Shown piece by piece: positions 8,377-18,496 of a stretch of DNA of 55,967 nucleotides. The DNA is from Nitratireductor sp. ZSWI3 (GTDB lineage: Bacteria; Pseudomonadota; Alphaproteobacteria; Rhizobiales; Rhizobiaceae), in contig NZ_JANKOF010000024.1 in the NCBI RefSeq assembly GCF_024655565.1, positions 1-55,967 on the forward strand. The letters run 5' to 3'. Made by a program: the position numbers and the translations under genes. The notes beneath the pieces are model-generated. The model worked only from the letters and a program-made list of their open reading frames with translations. It made no database searches and was not told the DNA's origin. Each line of letters begins with the position of its first letter. Position 1 is the first letter of the stretch.

Positions 8377-9539
8377 TCACCCAGACCCTCTTTCGCGCGC
8401 TGGACCGCAAGGCGATCTTCGTCGTGCTGGCGCTGCTCGTCGTCGCCGTGGCGGTGCCGGCCTCCAACCTCTATCTGCCGGCCGGGCACCCGCTGCGCGT
8501 GCCCAACCATTTCGTGCCGCTGTTCGGCAAGTACCTGACCTACGCGATGCTGGCCCTGGCGCTCGATCTGGTGTGGGGCTATTGCGGCATCCTCTCGCTC
8601 GGCCATGGTGCCTTCTTCGCGCTCGGCGGCTATGCGATGGGCATGTATCTGATGCGCCAGATCGGCGACCGCGGCGTCTATGCGAACCCGATCCTGCCGG
8701 ATTTCATGGTCTTCTTGAACTGGAAGGAACTGCCGTGGTTCTGGCACGGCTTCGACATGTTCTGGTTCGCCGCGCTCATGGTCGTGCTGGTGCCGGGGCT
8801 GCTCGCCTTCGTGTTCGGCTGGTTCGCCTTCCGCTCCCGCGTCACCGGGGTCTATCTCTCCATCATCAGCCAGGCCATGACCTATGCGCTGCTGCTCGCC
8901 TTCTTCCGCAATGACATGGGCTTCGGCGGCAACAACGGCCTGACCGACTTCAAGGACATTCTCGGCGCGCCGCTCCAGTCCGGCACCACGCGCGCCGCCC
9001 TGTTCGCCGCGTCCGCCATCGCACTGGCGCTCGCCTTCCTCGTCTGCTCGGCCATCGTGCGCTCGAAGCTCGGCAAGGTGCTGGTGGCCGTGCGCGATGC
9101 GGAAAGCCGCACGCGCTTTCTCGGCTATCGGGTCGACCACTACAAGCTCTTCGCCTTCACCGCCTCGGCCGTCATGGCGGGCATCGCCGGCGCGCTCTAC
9201 GTGCCGCAGGTGGGCATCATCAACCCGGGCGAATTCGCGCCGGCCAATTCCATCGAGATCGTCATCTGGACCGCCGTCGGCGGGCGCGGCACGCTCATCG
9301 GCCCGATCATCGGCGCTGTGCTGGTCAACGCCGGCAAGTCCTGGTTCACGGGCATCTTTCCCGAATTCTGGCTGTTCGCGCTGGGCGGCCTGTTCGTCGC
9401 CGTCACCATCTTCCTGCCGAAGGGCATCGTCGGCGCCTTCACGGGCGGCTGGTCGGCGCTGAAGGCCCGCCGCGCCTCGGCGCGCGCCGAGGAAGGGACA
9501 GGCCTTTCGGGCGATCTCGAACCCTCGCCGGCGGAGTAG
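8373..9539 (+). CDS. urtC: Urea ABC transporter permease UrtC
   Basis: The product is 388 aa, a LivM-like inner-membrane permease that pairs with UrtB. The start is the ATG in the ATGA overlap with urtB. An in-frame extension further upstream is only the shadow of urtB. The motif GYCGILSLGHGAFFALGGYAMGMYLM (about residues 69-94) and the later SRTRFLGYRVDHYKLFAF segment are characteristic of LivM/UrtC. The tail after about residue 370 is polar and cytoplasmic. The gap to urtD is 4 bp. Confidence 0.92.
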   Translation: MITQTLFRALDRKAIFVVLALLVVAVAVPASNLYLPAGHPLRVPNHFVPLFGKYLTYAMLALALDLVWGYCGILSLGHGAFFALGGYAMGMYLMRQIGDRGVYANPILPDFMVFLNWKELPWFWHGFDMFWFAALMVVLVPGLLAFVFGWFAFRSRVTGVYLSIISQAMTYALLLAFFRNDMGFGGNNGLTDFKDILGAPLQSGTTRAALFAASAIALALAFLVCSAIVRSKLGKVLVAVRDAESRTRFLGYRVDHYKLFAFTASAVMAGIAGALYVPQVGIINPGEFAPANSIEIVIWTAVGGRGTLIGPIIGAVLVNAGKSWFTGIFPEFWLFALGGLFVAVTIFLPKGIVGAFTGGWSALKARRASARAEEGTGLSGDLEPSPAE

Positions 9540-9543
9540 GACC

Positions 9544-10290
9544 ATGGGCCGACAGGAAACCCTTCTCTATCTCGACGGCGTCTGCGTCTCCTTCGACGGC
9601 TTCAGGGCGATCAACAATCTGTCGCTGATCGTCGGGCACAACGAGCTGCAGGCCATCATCGGCCCGAACGGCGCCGGCAAGACGACGATGATGGACATCA
9701 TCACCGGCAAGACCAGACCCGACGAGGGCGAGGTCTATTTCTCCGGCACGGTCGATCTGACACGGCTCGACGAGGCGGCCATCGCCGAACTCGGCATCGG
9801 CCGCAAGTTCCAGAAGCCGACCGTCTTCGAAAGCCACACGGTGTGGGACAATCTGGAGCTCGCCCTGAAGAAGCCGCGCGATGTTTTCTCGGCCTGGTTC
9901 TATCATCCGAGCGAGGAGGACACCGATCGCATCGGGGAAATCCTGGAGACGGTGCGGCTCACGGCCCGCGCGCAGGAACGCGCCGCCAATCTCAGCCACG
10001 GGCAGAAGCAGTGGCTGGAGATCGGCATGCTGCTGGCGCAGGATCCGCAGCTCCTGCTGGTCGACGAGCCGGTGGCCGGCATGACCGATGCTGAGACCGT
10101 GGAGACGGCGAAGCTCCTGAAAGACATCGCCACGACCCGTTCCGTCGTCGTCGTCGAGCACGACATGAGCTTCATCCGCGATCTCGCCGCACGCGTCACC
10201 GTGCTTGCCGAAGGGTCCGTGCTGGCGCAGGGCAGCCTCGACCATGTGAGCGCCGATCCGCGCGTCATCGAGAGCTATCTGGGGAGATGA
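9544..10290 (+). CDS. urtD: Urea ABC transporter ATPase UrtD
   Basis: The product is 248 aa, a LivG-type nucleotide-binding subunit. It shows Walker A GPNGAGKTTMMD (about residues 40-51), the LSHGQKQWLEIG signature, Walker B LLLVDEPVAGM and the switch histidine in VVVEHDMSF. The second signature position departs from LSGGQ (LSHGQ), a common variant in UrtD proteins. It should form the ATPase heterodimer with UrtE on the cytoplasmic face of UrtBC. The stop overlaps the urtE start by 4 bp. Confidence 0.93.
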   Translation: MGRQETLLYLDGVCVSFDGFRAINNLSLIVGHNELQAIIGPNGAGKTTMMDIITGKTRPDEGEVYFSGTVDLTRLDEAAIAELGIGRKFQKPTVFESHTVWDNLELALKKPRDVFSAWFYHPSEEDTDRIGEILETVRLTARAQERAANLSHGQKQWLEIGMLLAQDPQLLLVDEPVAGMTDAETVETAKLLKDIATTRSVVVVEHDMSFIRDLAARVTVLAEGSVLAQGSLDHVSADPRVIESYLGR

Positions 10291-10997
10291 GCATGGGGAC
10301 CGGGCTCACCGTCGAGGCGATCGACCTTTACTACGGTGCCGCGCAGGCGCTGCGCGGCGTCAGCGTGGCGGCGGAGCCGGCGAGGATCACCGCCGTGCTC
10401 GGGCGCAACGGCGTCGGCAAATCCTCGCTTCTGCGGGCCATCGCCGGCATTCAGCCCGTGGCGCGCGGCAAGATCGCCATCGGCGGGGAGGTCATGCGCC
10501 GGACACCGCCCTATGCCCGCGCCCGGCTCGGCCTCGGCTATGTGCCGCAGGGGCGGGAGATCTTTCCGCTGCTGACGGTGAAGGAGAACCTGCAGACCGG
10601 CTTCGCGCCGCTGAAGCCCGCCGAGCGCAGCATCCCGGACACGGTGTTCACGCTGTTTCCGGTGCTGAAGGACATGCTGTCGCGGCGCGGCGGCGACCTG
10701 TCCGGCGGTCAGCAGCAGCAGCTCGCCATCGGGCGGGCGCTGGTGACCCGGCCGAAGGTGCTGATCCTCGACGAGCCGACGGAGGGCATCCAGCCGTCCA
10801 TCATCAAGGACATCGGCCGGGCGCTGCAGTTCCTGCGCGACGAATTGGGCATGACAATTCTCCTCGTGGAACAATATCTCGACTTCTGCCGCGACCTGGC
10901 CGACAGTATCCACATCATGGATCGGGGCGAGATTCTGCACACCGGACCCGCCTCCGATCTCGATAAGCCCGAGATCAAGCGCCATCTCATGGTGTGA
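10287..10997 (+). CDS. urtE: Urea ABC transporter ATPase UrtE
   Basis: The product is 236 aa, a LivF-type ATPase. It shows Walker A GRNGVGKSSLL, signature LSGGQQQQLAIGRAL and Walker B LILDEPTEGIQPSI. The EGIQPSI sequence after Walker B is typical of UrtE. The start overlaps urtD (ATGA); an ATG two codons later is an alternative. Only 4 bp separate it from ureD, so import and hydrolysis genes are probably co-transcribed. Confidence 0.93.
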   Translation: MSMGTGLTVEAIDLYYGAAQALRGVSVAAEPARITAVLGRNGVGKSSLLRAIAGIQPVARGKIAIGGEVMRRTPPYARARLGLGYVPQGREIFPLLTVKENLQTGFAPLKPAERSIPDTVFTLFPVLKDMLSRRGGDLSGGQQQQLAIGRALVTRPKVLILDEPTEGIQPSIIKDIGRALQFLRDELGMTILLVEQYLDFCRDLADSIHIMDRGEILHTGPASDLDKPEIKRHLMV

Positions 10998-11001
10998 GCC
11001 A

Positions 11002-11853
11002 GTGACCACGCAGCAAGCGGCAAGCCTCTCCGAGGTGCCCCTCTTATCCCCTTCCGGGCTCCAGCGGGCGCGGGGCACGGGCCGCATCGGCGTCGTGCGC
11101 CGCGACGGCCGGACACGGCTGAAGACGTTCTACCAGGAGGGCTGCGCCAAGATCCGTCTGCCGCGCGCGCATCACGAGGCTCTGGAGGCGGTCATCATCA
11201 ACACGTCCGGCGGCCTGACGGGCGGCGACCGGCTCAATTGGCACGCCGAGGCCGGCGCGGAGACGCGGCTGTCGATCACCACGCAGGCCTGCGAGCGCAT
11301 CTACCGCTCGGCGGGTGGCGCGGCCGAGGTCGCGACCCGCATCGTCGCCCATCGCGGCGCCCATGTCGACTGGCTGCCGCAGGAGACCATCCTCTTCGAA
11401 CAGAGCCGGCTGAAGCGCAGCCTCACCGTCGAGCTCGCGGCGGGCGCGACCTTCACCGCGGTCGAGGCCGTGCTTCTGGGGCGCGAGGCGATGGGGGAGA
11501 CGGCGCTGACGGCGCGCCTTTCCGATCAATGGCGCATCTTCCGCGAGGGGCGGCTGATCCATGCCGAGGCGACGCAGCTTGCCGGCACCGGCTTCGAACG
11601 GCACGCATCGTCGCTGCTGGCCGGCAGCAACGCCTTCGCCACCCTCTTGGCGGTCGTTCCCGACGCCGAGGAGCGGCTCGCGGCCGTGCGCCGGCTCTTG
11701 CCTGCCGGAACGGCCGCCGGCGCGAGCGCGCAAGGCGAACGGCTGGTGGTGCGCCTGCTGGCGCCGTCCGGCCTCGCGCTGAGGCGCATCCTGGCGCCGG
11801 CCATCGCTCATCTCTCCGGCGCCGGCGCCCTGCCCCGCCTGTGGACCATCTGA
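11002..11853 (+). CDS. ureD: Urease accessory protein UreD
   Basis: The product is 283 aa with a GTG start. UreD (UreH) binds apo-urease and, with UreF and UreG, forms the complex that delivers nickel. Diagnostic segments are RLKTFYQEGCAKIRLPR, NTSGGLTGGDRL (about residues 68-79), TTQACERIYRS and WLPQETILFEQSRLKRS. Length is normal for the family. It heads the urease set and is directly followed by ureA (15-bp gap), an order common in alphaproteobacteria. Confidence 0.93.
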   Translation: MTTQQAASLSEVPLLSPSGLQRARGTGRIGVVRRDGRTRLKTFYQEGCAKIRLPRAHHEALEAVIINTSGGLTGGDRLNWHAEAGAETRLSITTQACERIYRSAGGAAEVATRIVAHRGAHVDWLPQETILFEQSRLKRSLTVELAAGATFTAVEAVLLGREAMGETALTARLSDQWRIFREGRLIHAEATQLAGTGFERHASSLLAGSNAFATLLAVVPDAEERLAAVRRLLPAGTAAGASAQGERLVVRLLAPSGLALRRILAPAIAHLSGAGALPRLWTI

Positions 11854-11868
11854 AGCAGGAAACGACGC

Positions 11869-12171
11869 ATGAACCTCACACCGCGCGAAAAAGACAAGCT
11901 CCTCGTCGCCATGGCGGCCATGGTCGCCCGCCGGCGCCTGGAGCGGGGCGTCAAGCTCAACCATCCCGAGGCCGTGGCGCTGATCACGGATTTCGTGGTG
12001 GAGGGCGCGCGCGACGGGCGCAGCGTCGCCGAGCTGATGGAGGCCGGCGCCCATGTCGTCACCCGCGAACAGGTGATGGAGGGCGTGCCAGAGATGATCC
12101 ACGACATCCAGGTGGAGGCGACCTTCCCGGACGGGACCAAGCTCGTCACCGTCCACGAACCCATTCGCTAG
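11869..12171 (+). CDS. ureA: Urease subunit gamma
   Basis: The product is 100 aa, the standard length. [35 protein letters not shown] at the N-terminus and the C-terminal [17 protein letters not shown] are hallmark gamma-subunit sequences. It is a structural subunit of the (UreABC)3 enzyme and not catalytic by itself. A HupE/UreJ gene separates it from ureB, unlike the contiguous ureAB of many bacteria. Confidence 0.95.
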   Translation: MNLTPREKDKLLVAMAAMVARRRLERGVKLNHPEAVALITDFVVEGARDGRSVAELMEAGAHVVTREQVMEGVPEMIHDIQVEATFPDGTKLVTVHEPIR

Positions 12172-12194
12172 ACCACAGGAACGAGGGAACCAGA

Positions 12195-12776
12195 ATGTTA
12201 CGACGCCTCCCGCTTGCCGCCTTCTTCGCCCTTGCCGCGACAGCGCCGGCCTTTGCCCATCTCGATCCGGCCGAGCATGGCTCCTTCGCGGCCGGCTTCT
12301 CGCACCCGCTGTTCGGCCTCGACCATGTTCTGGTGATGGCGGCCGTGGGCCTGTGGGCGGCGAGCCTCGGCGGGCGGGCGCTCTATCTGGTTCCCTCCGT
12401 CTTCGTCGGCACGATGGCGGCGGGCTTCATGGCCGCCATTCTCGGTGCGCCGCTGCCCTTCGTGGAGCCGGTCATCCTCGCCTCGGTCGTGTTTGTCGGG
12501 CTGATGGTGGCGCTCGCCCTGCCCCTTAAGATCGGCGGTGTGATGGGGGCCGTGGCCTTCTTCGCCTTCTTCCACGGTCATGCCCATGGCGGCGAACTGG
12601 GTGCGGCAGGGGCGCTGCCCTTTGCGGCAGGATTCGCCATCGCGACGGCAATGCTTCACACGGCCGGCATAGGGGCGGGCATCGCGCTCGGACGCCTGCG
12701 GAGGGCCGGCCTGCTTACCCGCTCCGCCGGCGCAGCCACGGCACTCGCCGGCCTCTGGCTCGCCTTCGCCAGTTGA
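12195..12776 (+). CDS. ureJ: HupE/UreJ family nickel permease
   Basis: The product is 193 aa. A cleavable signal ([21 protein letters not shown]) is followed by the HupE/UreJ signature [19 protein letters not shown] (about residues 36-54) and about six short membrane spans, with [10 protein letters not shown] (about 119-128) supplying metal-binding histidines. The family is linked to nickel uptake for hydrogenase or urease. Its placement between ureA and ureB favours the urease role. The start is the ATG at 12195; longer in-frame extensions are shadows of ureD. Confidence 0.85.
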   Translation: MLRRLPLAAFFALAATAPAFAHLDPAEHGSFAAGFSHPLFGLDHVLVMAAVGLWAASLGGRALYLVPSVFVGTMAAGFMAAILGAPLPFVEPVILASVVFVGLMVALALPLKIGGVMGAVAFFAFFHGHAHGGELGAAGALPFAAGFAIATAMLHTAGIGAGIALGRLRRAGLLTRSAGAATALAGLWLAFAS

Positions 12777-12799
12777 ACGGCAGGCAAGGAGGAACGCTC

Positions 12800-13104
12800 A
12801 TGATTCCCGGCGAAATCATCACCGCCCCCGGCGACATCGAGATCAATGCGGGCGCCGAGCGGGTCACGCTCGAAGTCGCCAACAGCGGCGACCGGCCGGT
12901 GCAGGTCGGCTCGCACTATCATTTCTACGAGACCAACCCGGCTCTGAAATTCGACCGCGAGAAGGCGCGCGGCTGCCGGCTCGACATCGCCGCCGGCACG
13001 GCGGTGCGCTTCGAGCCAGGGCAGACGCGCGAGGTCACGCTGGTGCCGGTCTCGGGCAAGCGCCGGGTGTTCGGCTTCCGTCAGGAAATCATGGGGGCGC
13101 TGTG

Positions 13105-13105
<1 letters not shown>
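12800..13105 (+). CDS. ureB: Urease subunit beta
   Basis: The product is 101 aa, normal length. [42 protein letters not shown] and FRQEIMGAL are family hallmarks. The ATG at 12800 is preceded by GGAGG at good spacing; the earlier in-frame start is unlikely. The stop codon shares its last base with the ureC ATG (TGATG), which couples translation of beta and alpha subunits. Confidence 0.95.
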
Positions 13106-14814
<1,709 letters not shown>

Positions 14815-14829
14815 CAGGCGGAAAAGCCG

Positions 14830-15243
14830 TCAGAAATCCCAGGGCGAAACAAGGTCGAGCCCGGTGGTGCGGAAGTCGGCCAGGTTGCGCGTCGCCAGCC
14901 GGCCGCCATTGACGCGCGCGATGGCGGCGATCATGCCGTCCGGCGCCGACATGCCCGCGCCCTGCCGCACGGCAGTGCCCATGATGTCGCCATAGGCAAG
15001 GGCGGCCTGCTCGGTCAGGCCGAAGATGCGGTCGGCAAAGCGCCGGCGCCATTCGGACAGGCCCTCCTCCAACCGTGCCGCCCGCTCATCCGGCCTGATC
15101 TTGCCGATGCCGAAGGCGATCTCGGCGATCGTCACCGTCGGCAGGGCGAGCTCCGCATCGTGACGGACGAGCCAGGCCAGAACCGCCGGATCGGGGGAAC
15201 GGCGCAGGCTCTCGGAAACGACGTTGGTGTCCAGAAAGATCAA
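14830..15243 (-). CDS. PIN-domain toxin, VapC/FitB-like
   Basis: The product is 137 aa. PIN-domain ribonucleases coordinate Mg with a set of acids. Visible here are D5 in MIFLDTNVVSE, the glutamate in TVTIAEIAFGIGK (about residue 41), the aspartate in SAPDGMIAAIA and the C-terminal ATRNLADF motif. This pattern is closer to FitB/StbB than to short VapC proteins. The start overlaps the antitoxin stop (ATGA), the usual order of a type II toxin-antitoxin operon. The pair sits antisense inside the urease region, directly after ureC (15-bp gap). Confidence 0.88.
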   Translation of the reverse strand: MIFLDTNVVSESLRRSPDPAVLAWLVRHDAELALPTVTIAEIAFGIGKIRPDERAARLEEGLSEWRRRFADRIFGLTEQAALAYGDIMGTAVRQGAGMSAPDGMIAAIARVNGGRLATRNLADFRTTGLDLVSPWDF

Positions 15244-15488
15244 AGCTCAGGGCCCGGATGGACGGTCCGCTGCTCACGGATGAGCGCTTCGAGATCGATA
15301 TCGGTGCCGTGATTTTCCGCCAGCCGGGCATAGAACGAAGCCGCCGGCTCGCGGCCTGCTTCGCGGATCTCGTAGGCCTCCAGCGCCCGCTCGACGATAT
15401 CGGCGATCGACCGCTTTTCGCGGCGTGCAAGCCGATGCGCCAGATCGCGGGCCCTGGCGCTTCGGACGGACAGTTGTGGCTCGGCCAT
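15240..15488 (-). CDS. Type II antitoxin, VapB/FitA-like
   Basis: The product is 82 aa. The N-terminal SVRSARARDLAHRLARREKRSIADIVERALEAYE resembles a ribbon-helix-helix DNA-binding module; the C-terminal half (about 50-82) would wrap the toxin. AAGGA precedes the ATG at good spacing. It overlaps the toxin gene by 4 bp. Upstream lies a promoter overlapped by GATGGC repeats (15510-15562), the expected setting for autorepression. Confidence 0.85.
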   Translation of the reverse strand: MAEPQLSVRSARARDLAHRLARREKRSIADIVERALEAYEIREAGREPAASFYARLAENHGTDIDLEALIREQRTVHPGPEL

Positions 15489-15509
15489 GGCAGGTTCCTT
15501 TCAAGAGAG

Positions 15510-15562
15510 AATATAGGCCATGCCGCCGTTGCCATCAAGATGGCTGTTGATGGCTGGATGGC
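15510..15562 (-). promoter_or_regulatory. Promoter and repeat operator of the toxin-antitoxin pair
   Basis: Reading the minus strand, TTGATG (15533-15538) and TATATT (15510-15515) are separated by 17 bp, a plausible sigma70 promoter just upstream of the antitoxin. GCCATC-AA-GATGGC (15531-15544) is a perfect palindrome over the -35 region. GATGGC recurs at 15549-15554 and 15557-15562. Spaced copies of one half-site fit ribbon-helix-helix autoregulation. Confidence 0.6.
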
Positions 15563-15689
15563 AAACCGGCCAGGCAACGGAATCGATGGCGGAACGCGTG
15601 ATTTTGCCCTACAGCATCTTCTGCGCGCATCCGGCCCGGCACCACGAGGGAGCGGGCTGCAACCGAACATGTCGAAGGACGCTTTCCCG

Positions 15690-16298
15690 ATGATCGCCTG
15701 GTCGCTCTTCATTCCGGCCTGCTTCGCGCTGAATTGCGCGCCTGGCCCGAACAACATGCTGGCCTTCGCCAATGCCGCGCGGCTTGGCCTGGTGCCGGCC
15801 CTTGTCGGCGGGATGGGGCGGATGCCGGCCTTCACGCTCCTGATCCTGATCACCGTGATCGGGCTGGGCACGGTTCTGGCGGCCTCGGCCACCGCCTTCA
15901 CGGTCATCAAGATCGCCGGCGCGGTCTACCTCGTCTATGTGGGCATCCAGTTCTGGCGGAAGGCCCGTGCGCTGGCCGCCGCGCGGGCGCTCGATTCGGC
16001 GCTCGGGGCGCTGATGCGGCGCGATTTCATGATGGCGATCAGCAACCCGAAGGCGATCGCCGTCTTCACCGCCTTCTTTCCACAATTCATCCGCGCCGGC
16101 GAGCCCGCCTGGCAGCAACTCGCCGCCATGGGCGGCGCCTTCCTGCTGCTGGAAATCGCCGCCGTCGCGCTTTATGCGGTCGCCGGTGTGCTGCTCGGCA
16201 AGGTGCTCAAATCCGAGCGGGTCTTTGCCCATCTCAACCGGCTGGTGGGCGCGGTGCTGATCGTCTCGGGCGGAACGATGGCCTTTTCCCGGGGCTGA
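15690..16298 (+). CDS. LysE/RhtB-family amino acid exporter
   Basis: The product is 202 aa, the usual length, with five to six hydrophobic helices. The N-terminal FALNCAPGPNNMLAFANAARLG is the diagnostic LysE-family motif, and ISNPKAIAVFTAFFPQF is the second conserved block. The family exports amino acids or derivatives from the cytoplasm; the substrate cannot be told. I chose the ATG at 15690 because AAGGA lies 10 nt upstream. An ATG at 15669 in the same frame is possible but poorly spaced from any ribosome binding site. Confidence 0.85.
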   Translation: MIAWSLFIPACFALNCAPGPNNMLAFANAARLGLVPALVGGMGRMPAFTLLILITVIGLGTVLAASATAFTVIKIAGAVYLVYVGIQFWRKARALAAARALDSALGALMRRDFMMAISNPKAIAVFTAFFPQFIRAGEPAWQQLAAMGGAFLLLEIAAVALYAVAGVLLGKVLKSERVFAHLNRLVGAVLIVSGGTMAFSRG

Positions 16299-16500
16299 GC
16301 AAGCCCGGCGGCGACCCCACCGAATCGCCGCGACATGCTGCGGAATGCCGCGCCGCAAGGTCTTTTCTTCGCACCTGCAACATGCTCTATTCCGACCGCT
16401 ACTCCGCGATCCTCCTCCCGATCGCAGGAACCATCAAGCCGATAGCGAAGCCGCCCCATTCTTTCGGGGTGCCGCTGGATATTTGTCGAAGGAGCAGTTC

Positions 16501-17043
16501 ATGACCATCCGCAAAGTTCCCGAGGTCACCTTCCGCACCCGCGTGCGCGACGAGTCGATCGAGGGGCCTAACCCCTATCGCTGGGAAGACAAGACCACCG
16601 CCGATTACTTCGCCGGCAAGCGCGTGATCCTGTTCTCGCTGCCGGGCGCCTTCACGCCCACCTGCTCCACCTTCCAGCTTCCCGATTTCGAGAAGCTCTA
16701 CCCGGAGTTCCAGGCGCTGGGCACCGACGAAATCTACTGCATCTCCGTCAACGACGCCTTCGTCATGAACGCCTGGGGCAAGGCACAGGGGCTAGAGAAC
16801 GTGAAGCTGATCCCGGACGGCTCCGGCGAGTTCACGCGCAAGATGGGCATGCTGGTGCGCAAGGACAATCTCGGCTTCGGCATGCGCTCCTGGCGCTATG
16901 CCGCCGTGATCGACAACGGCATCGTCGAGAAGTGGTTCGAGGAAGAAGGCTTCTCCGACAATTGCGATAGCGATCCCTACGGCGTGTCCTCGCCGCAGAA
17001 CATTCTCGAGAACCTCAAGGCCGGCGACGCCGTCGCCGCCTGA
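16501..17043 (+). CDS. Peroxiredoxin of the Prx5 type
   Basis: The product is 180 aa. The peroxidatic cysteine is C55 in LPGAFTPTCSTFQLP, the Prx5 active-site motif. It reduces hydrogen peroxide or organic hydroperoxides in the cytoplasm, using glutathione, glutaredoxin or thioredoxin. A second cysteine in FSDNCDSDPYG (about residue 156) may or may not resolve the sulfenate. GAAGGAG precedes the ATG. A 202-bp gap separates it from the exporter gene, and a strong terminator follows, so it is probably a single-gene unit lodged in the urease region. Confidence 0.9.
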   Translation: MTIRKVPEVTFRTRVRDESIEGPNPYRWEDKTTADYFAGKRVILFSLPGAFTPTCSTFQLPDFEKLYPEFQALGTDEIYCISVNDAFVMNAWGKAQGLENVKLIPDGSGEFTRKMGMLVRKDNLGFGMRSWRYAAVIDNGIVEKWFEEEGFSDNCDSDPYGVSSPQNILENLKAGDAVAA

Positions 17044-17060
17044 GGACAACCGACGCGTCG

Positions 17061-17097
17061 AAAACCCCGGACCGGAGCACCCTGTCCGGGGTTTTTT
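17061..17097 (+). terminator. Rho-independent terminator after the peroxiredoxin gene
   Basis: AAAACCCCGGAC (17061-17072) pairs with GTCCGGGGTTTT (17084-17095), and the T-run extends to 17097. It is 18 nt after the stop codon. It should block transcription from the urt-ureC side into ureEFG, so ureEFG need their own promoter. Confidence 0.9.
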
Positions 17098-17131
17098 CGT
17101 TTCCGCGCGCCGCGATCGATTCCTGAAAATT

Positions 17132-17180
17132 AGAGCGGGTGCAGGCGGAAAACCGCTTCACACTTTTCCGCATCCCGATC
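17132..17180. repeat. Small palindromic intergenic repeat, copy 2 of 3
   Basis: Contains GGCGGAAAACCGCTTC and CACTTTTCC flanked by GAGCGGG and CCCGATC arms. It is inverted relative to the copies at 44-88 and 30332-30382. It lies between the terminator at 17061-17097 and ureE, within the only space available for a ureE promoter. Confidence 0.75.
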
Positions 17181-17251
17181 TAGGATCGGAGCCTCTCGAG
17201 ACGGCCATATCGGCGAAAGACGGGCCACCGAATGCAAGGAGACCACCACGC

Positions 17252-17731
17252 ATGATTCGCGCCACATCCCATGCCCATGCGGGAGCTCTGCCGGGAACGC
17301 CCTTCGACAGCGTGACGCTGGCACACGACGAACGGCACCTGCGGCGCAAGCTCCTGACGCTTGCCGGCGGCGACGAGGTGCTGGTCGACTTTCCGGCCGC
17401 CGTGGCGCTGGCCGATGGCGATGCGCTGGTGCTGGAGGACGGCCGGCTGGTGGAGATCCGCGCGGCGCACGAGCCGCTCTACACGGTGACCGGGCGCAAC
17501 CGGCTGCATCTTGCCAGGCTGTGCTGGCACCTGGGCAACCGGCATCTGCCGGCGGAAATCCGCGAAGACACGATCCTGATCGGCCGCGACCATGTGATCC
17601 GCGACATGCTGGCCGGTCTTGGCGCCACGGTGAGGGAGGTGACCGCCCCCTTTTCGCCCGAGCGCGGCGCCTATCACGGCCACGGGCATGGCCATGATCA
17701 CGGGCATCACCATCACCACGAGCATGGCTGA
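17252..17731 (+). CDS. ureE: Urease nickel metallochaperone UreE
   Basis: The product is 159 aa. UreE dimers bind nickel and pass it to UreG. The N-terminal domain includes [31 protein letters not shown], and the metal-binding C-terminal domain includes [13 protein letters not shown] and a conserved HV in RDHVIRDML. The tail from about residue 140 is a run of His, Gly and Asp, a nickel store seen in some UreE proteins. The gene overlaps ureF by 8 bp. Confidence 0.93.
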   Translation: MIRATSHAHAGALPGTPFDSVTLAHDERHLRRKLLTLAGGDEVLVDFPAAVALADGDALVLEDGRLVEIRAAHEPLYTVTGRNRLHLARLCWHLGNRHLPAEIREDTILIGRDHVIRDMLAGLGATVREVTAPFSPERGAYHGHGHGHDHGHHHHHEHG

Positions 17732-18386
17732 CACCCGCGCCCTGCAGCGGCTGCTTGCCTGGGCCTCGCCGGCCTATCCGGTCGGCGGCTTTGCCTATTC
17801 GGCCGGGCTCGAAACCGCCATCGCCGACGGCCGCGTCTCGACGCGCGCCCAGGCGCAGGAGTGGATCGAGGGCACGCTGAGGAGCGGCGGGGCGCGCAAC
17901 GATGCGATCCTGCTCGCCCATGCCCATCGCGCCTTCGACGATGCTGCAAGGCTGGGCGCGCTCTCGGACCTGTGCCTGGCGCTGACGCCGGCCAGCGAGC
18001 GGCACCACGAGGCCACCGCGATGGGCGAGGCCTTCATCCTGGCGGCCGAGGCCTGGCCTTCACCACATTATGCCGGCCTGCCCTCGCCCTGTGCCTATCC
18101 GATCGCCTTCGGCGCCGTCGCCGCTGCCCACCGGGTGGATGCGCAGGCGACGCTGATCGCCTTCCTGACGGCTTTCGTGCAGGCGCAGATCTCCGTGGCC
18201 GTGCGCCTCGTGCCGATCGGCCAGAGCGAGGGGCTCGCCATTCTCTCCGCGCTCGAAACAGCCATCGGCGACGAGGCGGAAACGGCCCTTCGGGCACCGC
18301 TCGAGGCCATCGGCGGCGCGGCCTATGCGGCGGACATTGCTCAGATGCAGCACGAGACGCTGGCGACGAGGATCTTCAAGTCATGA
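17724..18386 (+). CDS. ureF: Urease accessory protein UreF
   Basis: The product is 220 aa. UreF bridges UreD and UreG in the nickel-insertion complex. [24 protein letters not shown] near the N-terminus and [24 protein letters not shown] at the end are family hallmarks. I place the start at the ATG at 17724 ([10 protein letters not shown]). An in-frame ATG 36 bp earlier would translate the ureE histidine tail region and is unlikely. Its stop overlaps the start of a 37-codon micro-ORF as ATGA. Confidence 0.92.
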   Translation: MADTRALQRLLAWASPAYPVGGFAYSAGLETAIADGRVSTRAQAQEWIEGTLRSGGARNDAILLAHAHRAFDDAARLGALSDLCLALTPASERHHEATAMGEAFILAAEAWPSPHYAGLPSPCAYPIAFGAVAAAHRVDAQATLIAFLTAFVQAQISVAVRLVPIGQSEGLAILSALETAIGDEAETALRAPLEAIGGAAYAADIAQMQHETLATRIFKS

Positions 18387-18496
18387 GCCTGACGGTCGCT
18401 CCGCTCTTGCTGGTCAGCGCCGTGCACTTTCTGCAGGCGCTCCATCTTTTGTTTTTCCAGTCGCCCCGCGGCTCAACTGAGGACACGCATCCATGA
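18383..18496 (+). CDS. 37-aa hydrophobic micro-ORF between ureF and ureG
   Basis: The ATG overlaps the ureF stop (ATGA at 18383-18386) and the TGA overlaps the ureG ATG (18493-18496), so all three frames are linked end to end. The peptide begins [20 protein letters not shown], continues hydrophobic for a few residues and ends with a polar tail ([11 protein letters not shown]). It could be a one-span membrane microprotein or a translational bridge that passes ribosomes from ureF to ureG. I do not recognise a family. Function is unknown. Confidence 0.45.
   Translation: MSLTVAPLLLVSAVHFLQALHLLFFQSPRGSTEDTHP

Noticed and set aside
14830-15488. Boundary of a mobile island
   Set aside because: The toxin-antitoxin pair suggests transfer, but I found no integrase, transposase, flanking direct repeats or tRNA.
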